A DNA stretch of 64,000 nucleotides, taken from Leptospiraceae bacterium. GTDB lineage: Bacteria > Spirochaetota > Leptospiria > Leptospirales > Leptonemataceae. The position numbers were made by a program, and so were the translations under genes. Positions 28,470 to 38,562 of this stretch are shown piece after piece. The notes below the pieces were generated by a model that was given only the letters and a program-made list of their open reading frames with translations, did not search any database and was not told the DNA's origin. Positions within the stretch are counted from its first letter, which is position 1; each line of letters opens with the position of its first letter. The stretch covers positions 18,105-82,104 of the forward strand of contig BPKM01000009.1 of the NCBI GenBank assembly GCA_026005135.1, given 5' to 3'.

Positions 28470-29594
28470 TTAAACCAATCTTGAATAATATAATTTTGTC
28501 AATTCAATAAAGAAAGAATCTACAATTTGATTTCTTCTAGCAAAAATTTTTTCACAGTCTTTAAGAAAACGATCTAAATCATATTTATGCCCTCTTATAC
28601 CCCAGGAAAAGGGTGGTAAATAAGGGGGTGGACTTCCTCCAAAAACATTACATCCAATATCTATTACACTACCTGTATTAAGCATGGTACCAATCGAAGT
28701 TTTTACACAATCTCCAATAATAGAACCAAATTTAATTCGATTTGTATTGATGATAATAGGAGTATCGGTAAATTCCGGTATTCTTGCTTCTGGAACAGAA
28801 ATACGAACTTCTCCATAATTATTTTTTAGATCAGAAGTAGTTGTTAAAGCACCTAAGTTTACCCAATCACCAATTAAGGAATGTCCTACAAATCCTTCGT
28901 GATGTTTATTTGTAAAATTGCCAAAGATACTATTTTCTATTTCTCCTCCAACTCTACAATATTTCCCCAATATAACCCCACCTGTTATACGAACATTATC
29001 AATATAACAATTTTCAGCTGCATAAAAAGGTCCTTCAATATAAGTAAAAGCACTAATTTTACAATTTTTATCAATAATAATAGGACCATTTCTTGCATCG
29101 AGTACAACACCATAGGTAATATCTACACTTGGATGGATCCATATATCGGTATTATTCCCATGGATTTGTGCATATTTATGAGAATTATTATATTCTTCTC
29201 TTTTTAACTTTTTAAGATCAGCTAATATATTTTCTTCCACTTTATCTAAGATATGAATCAAATCAAACTCTAAGGAAGAACAAATTAAACTATCTTCAAA
29301 TAGATCTTTTATATAGTTTAGTGAATCTTTTAAATTCTTTTTTGTTTTTAGTTCAGATGCAATTTCTGGATATACATCACAAAAAGATTTCCAATTATTT
29401 TTATTACAAAAAATTTTCTCTAATTTTATTTCTGGATGAAAATATAATATCTCTTTATCTGAATGTTCTTGTTTAATTCTTTCAATTGCTGATAAAATTC
29501 CATTGCGAAATTCAAAAATACTTTTATAACGTGCTAATATTCTACAATAAGGTAGATCAAATTCTATTAATATGATATTTTTAATTGTTTTCAT
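28470..29594 (-). CDS. GlmU-like putative sugar-nucleotidyltransferase/acyltransferase
   Basis: This 374-residue protein has an N-terminal ~140-residue degenerate nucleotidyltransferase-like domain and a C-terminal left-handed beta-helix of hexapeptide repeats (from about 150; e.g. VVLDARNGPIIIDKNCKIS). The architecture fits the family of GlmU-related putative sugar nucleotidyl transferases seen in Bacteroidetes and Leptospira. A real GlmU N-terminal signature (LAAG.GTRM) is missing. It begins right after the glnN stop (2-bp gap). Substrate is unknown. Confidence 0.75.
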   Translation of the reverse strand: MKTIKNIILIEFDLPYCRILARYKSIFEFRNGILSAIERIKQEHSDKEILYFHPEIKLEKIFCNKNNWKSFCDVYPEIASELKTKKNLKDSLNYIKDLFEDSLICSSLEFDLIHILDKVEENILADLKKLKREEYNNSHKYAQIHGNNTDIWIHPSVDITYGVVLDARNGPIIIDKNCKISAFTYIEGPFYAAENCYIDNVRITGGVILGKYCRVGGEIENSIFGNFTNKHHEGFVGHSLIGDWVNLGALTTTSDLKNNYGEVRISVPEARIPEFTDTPIIINTNRIKFGSIIGDCVKTSIGTMLNTGSVIDIGCNVFGGSPPPYLPPFSWGIRGHKYDLDRFLKDCEKIFARRNQIVDSFFIELTKLYYSRLV

Positions 29595-29595
29595 T

Positions 29596-31753
29596 TTATA
29601 CTTTAAATAATAAATCAGAATAATCTGGCATGGGCCAGTAACTTTTATCTACTAATAATTCAATTTCATCTGTAATTTCTCTTAATTCTTTCATTCCTTT
29701 ATTTAATACCTTATCTCTTAAATAACAGGCATGCTCATAAGTATTATCAAAATTTTTCTGTTGTTCTTCTTTCATAATTTCTTCAAGAGATAATAATTTT
29801 TCATAAAAAATATTAAATTTTTCTAATAGTTGATTTAATAAATTTTCCTGTACTTTTGCTTCTTTATGAATTATCCTGTAAAGAATTAATACTATCTGCT
29901 AATTCCTTTATATAACGATTGATAGCTGGAAGAATCATCTGTTTTGCCATCATTATCATTGTATTTGCTTCTATACGAATGGTTTTAATATAATTTTCAA
30001 GAACAATTTCATAACGTGAATGTAATTCTCTTCTATTAAATACACCTATAGATTCGTACATTTTAATATTCTTTTCGCTAATAATTGCTTTAGCTGCATC
30101 AACAGTATTGGTAATATTCGGTAAACCTCTTCTTTTTGCTTCTTCTTCCCATTCTTTAGAATAATTATTTCCATTAAAAACTATTCTTTTATGTTTTTTA
30201 TATATTTCTGCTACAATTTCTAAAATTGCATCAGTTAATTCTTTGTTCCCTTTTAATTTTTGTTCCAGCAAATCTGCAATTTCTTCTAAGACATAAGCAA
30301 CAATACTATTTAAAGTAAAATTTGCTGCAGAAATCGAAGCAGTAGAAGGAACCATACGAAATTCAAATTTATTTCCTGTAAATGCGAAAGGTGATGTTCT
30401 ATTTCTATCTGTTGTATCTTTGGGCAAATGAGAAAGTTGAGATATTCCTATTTTTAATTCTGAATTGTTATATTGTATTTTATCAATTTCTTTTTTTTCT
30501 ATTTGTTCTAAAATTGATGTTAACATGTCTCCCAAAAAGATAGAAATAATTGCTGGTGGTGCTTCATTACCTCCTAAACGCAAATCATTTCCGGGAGTAG
30601 CAGCAGAAACCCTCAATAAATCAGAATATTCATCAACTGCTTTTATAACAGCAATCAAAAAAATTAAAAACTGTAAATTCTGATGTGGTGTTGAACCAGG
30701 ATCTAATAAATTAATTCCATCATCAGTCTGAATAGACCAGTTATTATGTTTTCCAGAACCATTTATATATGCAAAAGGTTTTTCATGTAATAAACATACT
30801 AATCCATGTCTATTTGCTACTTTTTTTAAAGTTTCCATTATAATTTGATTATGATCAACAGCAATATTAGCATTTTCAAAAATGGGTGCAATTTCATGCT
30901 GAGCTGGAGCAACTTCATTATGACGAGTTTTCGCAGAAACCCCCATTTTCCATAATTCCATATCTAATTCCTGCATAAAAGCACCAATTCGTTCTTTAAT
31001 TGAACCAAAATAGTGATCTTCCATTTCTTGACCCTTAGGAGGTTTTGCACCAAATAATGTTCTTCCAGTAAAAATTAAATCAGGTCTTTTTTCGTAATAT
31101 TTTCTATCGATTAAAAAATATTCCTGTTCTGGACCTACCGTTGCAAATGCTCGCTTACTTGTTTCATTTCCTAATAATCTTAATACACGAATAACACTTT
31201 TAGATAATACATCCATACTACGAAGTAATGGTGTTTTTTTATCTAAAGCATCGCCATTATATGAACAAAAAGCGGTTGGAATACATAATACTTTTGTTCC
31301 TTGACTTTCTTTAATAAAAGCTGGTGAGGTAATATCCCAAATAGTATATCCTCTTGCTTCGAATGTTGTTCTTAAACCACCTGATGGGAAGGAAGATGCA
31401 TCTGGTTCTCCCTTGATAAGTTGTTTACCAGATAACTTCGTTATAGCAATACCAGTTGTAATTGGTTCTAAAAAAGAATCATGTTTTTCTGCTGTAAAGC
31501 CAGTCATAGGCTGGAACCAATGGGTAAAATGAGTTGCACCATGTTTTAGTGCCCAGTTCTTCATTGCTTCTGCAATTTCATTTGCATGTTCCAGCGTTAA
31601 AGATTGATTATTCTCTATTGCATTGATATAAGCCTGAAATGTTTCCTTAGATAAATATTTTTTCATTCTTTTTATATGAAAGACATTAATACCAAAGATT
31701 TTCTCTAATTTTGAATTTTTATTTAAATCATTAATTAATTTCATAAAATCCAC
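29596..31753 (-). CDS. glnN: Type III glutamine synthetase, frameshifted near the C-terminus
   Basis: The main frame (31753 to 29864, 629 residues) has GSIII features: HWFQPMTGFTAEKHDSFL, PSGGLR, GPEQEYFLID, NEVAPAQHEIAP, and NGSGKHNNWS. It stops abruptly after SLQDNS. In the +1 frame immediately following, about 90 residues continue with HKEAKVQENLLNQLLEKF and end WPMPDYSDLLF, the normal GSIII C-terminus. The total of 2158 nt is one more than a multiple of three, so one extra base near 29867-29875 explains the break. Restored length (~718) is normal. It assimilates ammonium into glutamine. Confidence 0.92.
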
Positions 31754-31819
31754 GTTTTACTAATAAATGTTAAAAGCAATCTCAAATTTTTTTGTTTGAT
31801 TTGATACAATAAAGCTTAT

Positions 31820-33658
31820 TTATTCTACCGTTACGGATTTAGCTAAATTCCTTGGTTGATCTGGTTCGCAATTTCGTTCTAAGGCTGTATAATATGCTAA
31901 AAGCTGTAAAGGTATTACAGTTAGAATTGGCGTTAAATAATCTGGTACATAAGGTATTTCAAAAACATAATCCGCAATTTCGGGAATTTGATCATCACCT
32001 TCTGTTACAATTGCAAGAATTTTTCCTTTACGAGCTTTAACTTCTTGAATATTAGATACCATTTTTTCATAAACAGAAGTTTTTGGTGCTATACAAACAA
32101 CAGGAACTGTTTCATCAATTAGTGCAATAGGTCCATGTTTAAATTCGCCTCCTGCATATCCAGATGCATGGATATAAGAAATTTCTTTTAACTTTAATGC
32201 ACCTTCTAATGCAGTAGGATGATTATATTGTCTACCTAAAAAAATAAAATCTTTGGAATCTTTAAATCTTTTAGCCCATTCTTTTATTTGATCTGCTTTA
32301 TTTAAAATATATTCCATTTTAGCTGGAAGTTTTCTTATTTCGTTAAAAATTTCTTCTCTTTCCTCTCGGGGTGTTAACCATTTAATACCAGATAAATATA
32401 AAGCAAAATAAAGTAAATGTATTAATTCAGAAGTATATGCTTTTGTAGAAGCAACACCAATTTCTGGACCAGCCATTAAATCAATATAAGCGTCAGATTC
32501 TCTTGCAATAGTAGATTCTGTTCTATTAACAAAAGATAATACCTTACAAAATCTTGCCTTAGCTTCATGGATACCCGCTAAGGTATCGGCTGTTTCTCCA
32601 CTTTGTGAAATAGCTATTACTAATGTATCGCCTTCGGCTATTGGATTTCTATAACGAAATTCAGAAGATAGATCCACTTCTGTTGCTACTCTTGCAAATT
32701 GTTCTAAATATAATTTACCAACAAGACCAGCATGCCAGGATGTACCTGCACTTGTTATTAAAATTCTTGTTATTCTCCCTAAAATATCATTAGATAATTT
32801 CATTTCATCAAATCGAACTTTTCCTTTTTCTCCTGTTCTTGCTTCTATTATTTTTCTGAATATATCTGGTTGTTCATATATTTCTTTTAACATGTAATGT
32901 TCATAATTACCCTTATCTAAATGAATTGCCTGTAATTTTACTTTTTCCAGTTCTATTGTTACTGGTTCATTATTTCGATTAAAAACATAAATTTCTTTTT
33001 TTGTTATCCAACCCCATTCTTTATCTTTAAAAACATAATATTCTTTAGCTTGTGGAACAATTGCTACTATATCACTTGCCAGATAACTTTCCTCAGTATT
33101 TTTCCCATATAAAAGAGGAGAACCATCTTTCATAAAATAAATCTTATCTGGTTCATATTCAGATAGAATTACTATAGCATATTTACCTTCAATTTGCTCT
33201 ATTACAGATGGAATAACATCTTTTAACAATTTTGTATTTTTTCTTTTCATTTCTTGTTCTAAAAGATGTACAATAGCTTCTGTATCTGTTTCTGTACGAA
33301 ATAAATGTCCTTTTTTGATTAATTCCGTTCTTATATGTAAATGATTTTCTATAATACCATTATGACATATAGCAATTTTTTGATTACAATCTATATGAGG
33401 ATGTGCATTCAATTTGGAAGGTTCCCCATGGGTTGCCCATCGTGTATGACCTATTCCAATATTTCCTTCTACTGGCTGAATTTTTAATAGGTTTTCTAAA
33501 TTTTTAATTTTTCCCTTTTCTTTACGAACTTCTAATTCTCCATTATCTATTACTGCAATTCCAGCAGAATCATAACCTCTATATTCTAATCGTATTAGTC
33601 CTACTATTAATACTGAATTAACTGATTTATTACCTATATATCCTACAATTCCACACAT
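31820..33658 (-). CDS. glmS: Glutamine-fructose-6-phosphate aminotransferase
   Basis: GlmS makes glucosamine-6-phosphate for peptidoglycan and lipid A. The N-terminal glutaminase starts MCGIVGYIG with the Cys nucleophile after Met, so the ATG at 33658 is chosen over the one three codons upstream. Two SIS domains follow (SAGTSWHAGLVGK, ISQSGETADTLA), and the protein ends PRNLAKSVTVE. No glmS ribozyme-like sequence is visible upstream. It follows glnN's promoter side on the same strand, so both are glutamine-linked steps. Confidence 0.97.
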   Translation of the reverse strand: MCGIVGYIGNKSVNSVLIVGLIRLEYRGYDSAGIAVIDNGELEVRKEKGKIKNLENLLKIQPVEGNIGIGHTRWATHGEPSKLNAHPHIDCNQKIAICHNGIIENHLHIRTELIKKGHLFRTETDTEAIVHLLEQEMKRKNTKLLKDVIPSVIEQIEGKYAIVILSEYEPDKIYFMKDGSPLLYGKNTEESYLASDIVAIVPQAKEYYVFKDKEWGWITKKEIYVFNRNNEPVTIELEKVKLQAIHLDKGNYEHYMLKEIYEQPDIFRKIIEARTGEKGKVRFDEMKLSNDILGRITRILITSAGTSWHAGLVGKLYLEQFARVATEVDLSSEFRYRNPIAEGDTLVIAISQSGETADTLAGIHEAKARFCKVLSFVNRTESTIARESDAYIDLMAGPEIGVASTKAYTSELIHLLYFALYLSGIKWLTPREEREEIFNEIRKLPAKMEYILNKADQIKEWAKRFKDSKDFIFLGRQYNHPTALEGALKLKEISYIHASGYAGGEFKHGPIALIDETVPVVCIAPKTSVYEKMVSNIQEVKARKGKILAIVTEGDDQIPEIADYVFEIPYVPDYLTPILTVIPLQLLAYYTALERNCEPDQPRNLAKSVTVE

Positions 33659-33896
33659 AAGTTTCATTTTTTTTTCTTTTTTTATACAATCAAGTTATAA
33701 TATCATTATTAAAATATTTTAATATTTTAAGACAAACCTATTAATTAGGATAGCATTATCGAATTTATACTATTACTTTAATTTTTTTTTTTGATAAAAC
33801 AAAAAAATTCAATTTAAATTTAACGAACTATCAAATCTAAGCGTCATATATTAACAAAAGCAAAATCAATAAGTTTTGCTTATTAAAATATAATCA

Positions 33897-34079
33897 GGGT
33901 CGGTTGGGTGGGCGGGTTGACTAAAAACGCCGTTGGGTTTACAAAACGGCATCCCAACAATAAAGGGTCTTGGGTGGGTGGGAAAAAAACCGTCGGCGGG
34001 TCTCCCGACGACAACTGGAGGGTGGGCGGGCTGACAAAAAAAACGTCGCTGGGCTATGCACAGCGACAACAATAAAGGA
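33897..34079 (+). ncRNA. Leader with three G-tract + hairpin modules (candidate structured RNA)
   Basis: The 418-bp gap 33668-34085 is AT-rich up to ~33890, then suddenly G-rich. Module 1: GGG runs at 33897, 33906, 33910, 33914, then stem GCCGTT/AACGGC (33929-33934, 33945-33950). Module 2: GGG runs at 33965, 33972, 33976, 33980, an A7 run, then stem CGTCGG/CCGACG (33991-33996, 34005-34010). Module 3: runs at 34017 (GG), 34020, 34024, 34028, then A8 and stem GTCGCTG/CAGCGAC (34045-34051, 34061-34067). Modules 1 and 3 end in ACAATAAAGG, the last being the ribosome binding site of the lipoprotein gene. Four closely spaced G runs can form G-quadruplexes. I know no RNA family with this layout. Confidence 0.6.
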
Positions 34080-34085
34080 GGAAAT

Positions 34086-35862
34086 ATGAATAAAATAACG
34101 AAAAACAAATGGTTAATATTAAGCCTTAGCTTATTAATAGGGATTAGCTTATCAAGCTGTGGTAAGAAAAAATCAGGTGCGCTGTTACTTCCAGATTTAA
34201 TTGAAGGTCAAGGGGGACCAGAAGTATCTCCAGATAATCCAAAAACAGCACAGGAAGAAACAACAACTCAAGAAGAAGCACCATCATTACAGGTTGTTGA
34301 TGATACAGGAGCTGTGGATACAGGAACTATCAATAATAATACAACTTCTAACAATCAAGATTCTTCTACTGGTGTAATTGAAATACCCAATAATCAAATA
34401 CCTCATGATAATTCTTCTGATTCTGGAAGTGATAATCAAGATTCTTCTAAAGAAGTAGTTGAAATACCCAATAATCAAATACCTCATGATAATTCTTCTG
34501 ATTCTACTAGTGAAAATACAGCTATCAATAATTCAGAAATTAAGGAAGCTATAACAGATGAAGATGTAGCAGAAGATCCACAAGAAACTACAGTTGCAAG
34601 TGATACAGAAACTTCACAAGTTAGTGAAGAATCTAATAATGGAACAGAAGTAGCAAGTGATACAGGAAGCAATCGAAGAAGAAGCTATAAGTGAAGAAGA
34701 TGCTCAAGAAGAAGTAGCAGCAGAAGAAGAGGAAGCAGAAGAAATAGCAGAAATTGAAGAATCAGACGATGGAGAAGGTGTAATTTCTAAAGAAGATAAG
34801 GAAGGCAAAGAAAAAGATAAATCTGACAAAGAAGATAAAGAACATGGTAAATGCAAAGTTAAAATAAAAGAAATCGATACATCTAAAGGAAGATGGTATA
34901 ACACAGAAGAATCTTTATTACCACATCCTAAAAAACAAGGTAAATTTATTAAAGCAAAAGGTATCCATACATACTGGGCAAATCAAAAACTCTTAGTAAA
35001 AGTAGATAATAATTGCGAAGGTGGTAAATATAAATTAGTTGTAGTAGCAAAAAACCTTGGTAAATTACCAGAATGGTACCATTATTTTAATGTTAAAGTA
35101 TTTAACGAAAAAACTGGTGAAAACTTAGGTACTATGCTAATTCGTGCAAGCGATAAAAGCTACCATAGAGGTAGATTAATAATTACTCTACCAGAAGGAG
35201 AAAGTATATTGAATATTTTATGGACAAATGATGCATACAAAGAAGGTGAATATGATGCGAATATTCAAATCAAAAGAATAAAAATCAAAAAAATTAAACA
35301 TCACAAAGAAAGAAAACAAATTTTATCTCGAAAAGGAAGTCGATTCTGCGATACACATGGAAGATGGTTTGTAGGAACCAATCCACCATCTGCATATACA
35401 TATTGGGCAAATCAAACAATATCTTATTGTCTTAGAACCCAAAAAGCAGGTAAATACGAAGTTATCGTAAGAGCTGGTAATGCCAAAAATGGTTATCCTT
35501 TAATGCCAGAATATAAAGAATTTAAAATCTTGGTTGCAGCTAATGGTAACTCTAACTATATTACAATACCAGCAGAACAAGGTAAATATCATAAAGGTTC
35601 TACCACATTGGATTTACCAGAAGGTGATATTGTTCTAAATATTACATGGTTAAATGATAAATATCAACCTGATAAAGAACTTGATGCAAATATTGAAATT
35701 GTTCGTGTTCGTCTAAAACGAGTTGGTGATATTGAATCTCCAATATCAGCTTTCTTATTACAAAATCCAAATTTAACATACAAAGTAGTAATTCCTAGTA
35801 TTATTTTGATTCTCGGTGCTCTTGGAATGATCTACTGGCTAAGAAAAGAAAAAGTAGCCTAA
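34086..35862 (+). CDS. Large acidic lipoprotein with two CBM-like domains and C-terminal membrane anchor, frameshifted
   Basis: It starts at ATG 34086 behind AAAGGAGG. Signal peptide with lipobox ISLSSCGKK (Cys ~20), then a Ser/Asn/Gln/Glu-rich low-complexity region with two 27-residue repeats. The frame shifts between 34657 and 34694; removing one G in ACAGGAAGC (~34665) gives ASDTEAIEEE and restores one 592-codon gene. Next comes an acidic stretch, then two related ~140-residue beta-rich domains (each with TYWANQ and LPEG..I.LNI.W.ND), resembling carbohydrate-binding modules such as CBM60. It ends with one membrane helix followed by LRKEKVA. Probably a surface protein; role unknown. Confidence 0.75.
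34353..34514 (+). repeat. Two 81-bp tandem repeats in lipoprotein gene
   Basis: Two units of 81 bp (27 codons) start at 34353 and 34434 and encode near-identical peptides containing NQDSS and EIPNNQIPHDNSSDS. Such in-frame repeats can change copy number by slippage without shifting frame. Confidence 0.85.
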
Positions 35863-35894
35863 TTTATTAACATACCCCCACTAAATCTAAACAT

Positions 35895-35927
35895 GCTTCC
35901 TACCCAAAAATGTAGGAAGCTTTTTTT
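35895..35927 (+). terminator. Rho-independent terminator
   Basis: Stem GCTTCCTAC / GTAGGAAGC with an 8-nt loop and T7 tract, 33 bp after the lipoprotein gene. Confidence 0.95.
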
Positions 35928-35962
35928 ATTTACAGAATTGACTCTAAAATCAATTTGGAAAT

Positions 35963-36475
35963 ATGTCTTCTAATAAAACAAAAAGAATTATAGAAACTAA
36001 ACCTTATATTACATGGGATATTTTAGAAAAATTATTACCACCTGAATGGTTTTTTAGTTTATACCCAACTTATTTAGCATCTGGGATAAGAATTACCAAA
36101 GTAAGTAAAGATTATAAATATATTCGTGTTGAAATGAATTTAAATTTTTACAACAGAAATTATGTGGGTTCTCATTTTGGAGGATCTTTATTTGCTATGA
36201 CAGATCCATTTTATATGTTAATGTTTCTAAAAATCTTAGGTAAAGATTATATCGTATGGGATAAAAAGGCATGTATCGACTTTGTTAAAGCAACAACAGA
36301 AAATGTTTATGCTGAATTTTCTATTACTGATGAAATTATTGATAATATAAAAGAAGAATTATCACAGAAAAAAAGCATAGAAAAAATTTTCCCGGTGGAA
36401 ATTAAAACCAAATCAAATCAGGAATTAATTGCGAAGGTAGAAAAAACTTTATATTTTAGAAAAATAAAACGATAA
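35963..36475 (+). CDS. DUF4442-type hotdog-fold protein
   Basis: The 170-residue protein contains the hotdog signature region NRNYVGSHFGGSLFAMTDPFYMLM, where thioesterases place the central helix, and the surrounding strands of DUF4442. Members are presumed thioesterases, but the catalytic Asp/Glu pattern is not clear here. It is a single gene between a terminator and a convergent gene (3-bp gap), with TTGACT about 20 bp before the ATG. Confidence 0.7.
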   Translation: MSSNKTKRIIETKPYITWDILEKLLPPEWFFSLYPTYLASGIRITKVSKDYKYIRVEMNLNFYNRNYVGSHFGGSLFAMTDPFYMLMFLKILGKDYIVWDKKACIDFVKATTENVYAEFSITDEIIDNIKEELSQKKSIEKIFPVEIKTKSNQELIAKVEKTLYFRKIKR

Positions 36476-36478
36476 AGC

Positions 36479-37333
36479 CTAATTTTCATTTTTTTGTTCT
36501 TTATTTACCTGCTCTATATTTTCTTTAATTGTTCTTAAAATTAAGCCTTCTTCGTAATACTTCTTACCTGTTATTCTTTCTATATCAAGTTTTTGTACAC
36601 GGTCATACATATCTTTTAAAATTCCTTTTGTAATTTCCTTCATGATATTTCCGAAGACTTCGGTTTCCATAATTTCACTTATTACTTTACTGATTTCTTC
36701 TCCTGCATAATTTACAAAATTACTCATAAAAGGAACCTTAGATAATTCTCCCATCATAGTAGTGGAATATAAACTATTTTTTACCACTTCGGTTAATTCT
36801 TTTTCGTATTTCTTAAAAGCAGCTTTTGCTAATTCAGCATAATTTAAACGAATCATTACTTCTTCTACTCTTTTTAAAGATTGTAAAAATACTGCATCTG
36901 CAATTGTATCTACAATGATATCTCGAAAACGAAAAGTAATTTCTCTGGTTAATGTCTTAGAAATTTCTTCTCCAGCTTTTTCTAATTTATAAAAAGCTAT
37001 TGCCAATTTTACACCTCGTAACAATAGAAAAGGTCTAAATAAAGGAATTGGTATCAAACCAATAATTTCGTACCAATGTGTTAACATGTAACTTCGTTTT
37101 TTCTCTTCTGTTTTTTCTTTTTTTACACGAATTACTAAATCTATGCCCCAGATGATGATAATAAAAATATCAAATCCATAAAAAAAGGCATTGTATTTTT
37201 TATCCAGAAGAAATCCATATGTATTTATAATCATCAGTAAAACAATATCAATTGCTGCAAGAAGTAAAAGATTATAGTCTACTGGTCTACCAGGTAGATT
37301 ACGAAAATATTTATTTAGGGTTTTATATATCAC
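36479..37333 (-). CDS. Membrane protein with ion-channel voltage-sensor-like N-terminus
   Basis: The first ~130 of 284 residues hold about four hydrophobic helices, including a Gly/Trp-Asp helix (IWGIDLVIRVKKEK) and an Arg-containing segment (FRPFLLLRGVKLA), as in the voltage-sensor part of ion transport proteins. No pore/selectivity filter is visible. The C-terminal half is helical and soluble, with repeated FGNIMKEITKGI-like amphipathic stretches. The substrate and role are unknown. It lies 12 bp downstream of a small membrane protein gene. Confidence 0.55.
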   Translation of the reverse strand: MIYKTLNKYFRNLPGRPVDYNLLLLAAIDIVLLMIINTYGFLLDKKYNAFFYGFDIFIIIIWGIDLVIRVKKEKTEEKKRSYMLTHWYEIIGLIPIPLFRPFLLLRGVKLAIAFYKLEKAGEEISKTLTREITFRFRDIIVDTIADAVFLQSLKRVEEVMIRLNYAELAKAAFKKYEKELTEVVKNSLYSTTMMGELSKVPFMSNFVNYAGEEISKVISEIMETEVFGNIMKEITKGILKDMYDRVQKLDIERITGKKYYEEGLILRTIKENIEQVNKEQKNEN

Positions 37334-37345
37334 TTTTATAAATAT

Positions 37346-37678
37346 TTATTTTAATTCTATTTTATCAATCAAAAAATTATAAATAACACTAAATGATAAA
37401 CCTATAATAAAGGCATCAACTATTGCATAAAAAACATCAAATAATACACCATAAATATGCTGAACGAGAGTTAAATCTCCTTTTGTAATTAAAAAAGGAT
37501 GCGGATGTATAGAATGGTACATTACCATAAATTCTATTCCATAATTTGCAGAAACCCTACTCCAGATAGTATTAATTAATATAAAAATTGCCCATATAAT
37601 AATGATTGTTATGGTAAAACTCTTTGGATAAATTTTCATAATTTTATTTTTTTTCATTCTTTGTAATATCGTCAACAT
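37346..37678 (-). CDS. Small membrane protein, two predicted helices
   Basis: This 110-residue protein has one helix at about 18-37 and another near the C-terminus (about 80-100), with a His-rich loop (MYHSIHPHPFL) between. No family is recognised. It overlaps the aldolase-like gene by 7 bp and precedes the channel-like gene by 12 bp, so the three are likely co-transcribed. Confidence 0.6.
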   Translation of the reverse strand: MLTILQRMKKNKIMKIYPKSFTITIIIIWAIFILINTIWSRVSANYGIEFMVMYHSIHPHPFLITKGDLTLVQHIYGVLFDVFYAIVDAFIIGLSFSVIYNFLIDKIELK

Positions 37679-38427
37679 TTTAACAATCTCTCTTTTAAAA
37701 CATTGTATCTATTAGTATGAATTTTTTTTCTTATAGGATCAATAGTTTTTGAAAGAAATTTATAAAGTTCAACTTCAAATTCAAGATGTTTTCTTAAAAT
37801 AAATTCTGGATCATTTTTTAATATATCACTTCTAATAACCATATGTCTGGTATTGATAAAATCAGAATCAAGTTCTTCTAAAAGATTTTTTATAATTGCT
37901 GGTTGTATGGCTCCTCCTACAGAAGTTAAAATATTCTTTTTTTTACAGGATAACAAAATTTCTTTACAAATTTCAATTACACGTGGATTATCTGGTAATA
38001 AATCCATTGAACCAGATAAATCTGTTCTTGCTGCGGTAATTTGATATAATTTTTTTGCATATTCAAGATTTAATATAGAATCTAATTGCATATAACCAGT
38101 AATCGTTTCTATATTTATTCCCGCTTTACAGGTTGTTTTATGTTGGTGCTGGATTTCTTCTAATGTTTTAATAAAATTTTTTAATGCATAAGGTGATTCT
38201 ATCATTGGAGCAATAATACAATCCACCTTAATAGATAATAAAAAACGCATATCATTTCTTGCTTCTGGACCACCAATTTTTACATGTAAAGGAACAATAT
38301 CTTTACTGATATTTCTCAAAAAGGAAATTTCATCAAAATTCATATCTTCTACTTCGGTGCCAGTCTTTAAGGCAAAAAGTCCATATTGTTTTAATTCTAA
38401 AAGTTTATTTTTAAAAATATCTTCCAC
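37672..38427 (-). CDS. HpcH/HpaI aldolase / citrate-lyase-beta-like protein
   Basis: The 251-residue TIM-barrel protein shows PLHVKIGGPEARNDM, a catalytic-site stretch CIIAPMIESPYAL (metal-binding Glu in the ESP motif), and ARTDLSGSM near the active-site Asp. These fit the HpcH/HpaI aldolase superfamily. Family members cleave or form C-C bonds using pyruvate or acetyl-CoA. The specific substrate is unknown. It heads a three-gene unit with two membrane protein genes. Confidence 0.7.
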   Translation of the reverse strand: MEDIFKNKLLELKQYGLFALKTGTEVEDMNFDEISFLRNISKDIVPLHVKIGGPEARNDMRFLLSIKVDCIIAPMIESPYALKNFIKTLEEIQHQHKTTCKAGINIETITGYMQLDSILNLEYAKKLYQITAARTDLSGSMDLLPDNPRVIEICKEILLSCKKKNILTSVGGAIQPAIIKNLLEELDSDFINTRHMVIRSDILKNDPEFILRKHLEFEVELYKFLSKTIDPIRKKIHTNRYNVLKERLLKC

Positions 38428-38562
38428 AAAGTTAGAAAAATATTTTTATTTTTACAATTCAACTACAAATTCTATTTATTATTGATATATTTTTTATCAA
38501 AATTTATTAAATCTATTTAATAATAATTGACAAAAATATCAATTTTTTATAAAGGTAATATT

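Noticed and set aside
33866..34108. 80-codon minus-strand ORF rich in Pro/His (QPAHP repeats)
   Set aside because: It arises from the complementary C tracts of the G-rich leader; it has no ribosome binding site and is explained by the repeated modules.
34287..34672. Minus-strand ORFs across the lipoprotein low-complexity region
   Set aside because: Shadows of the repetitive Ser/Asn/Glu codons on the plus strand.
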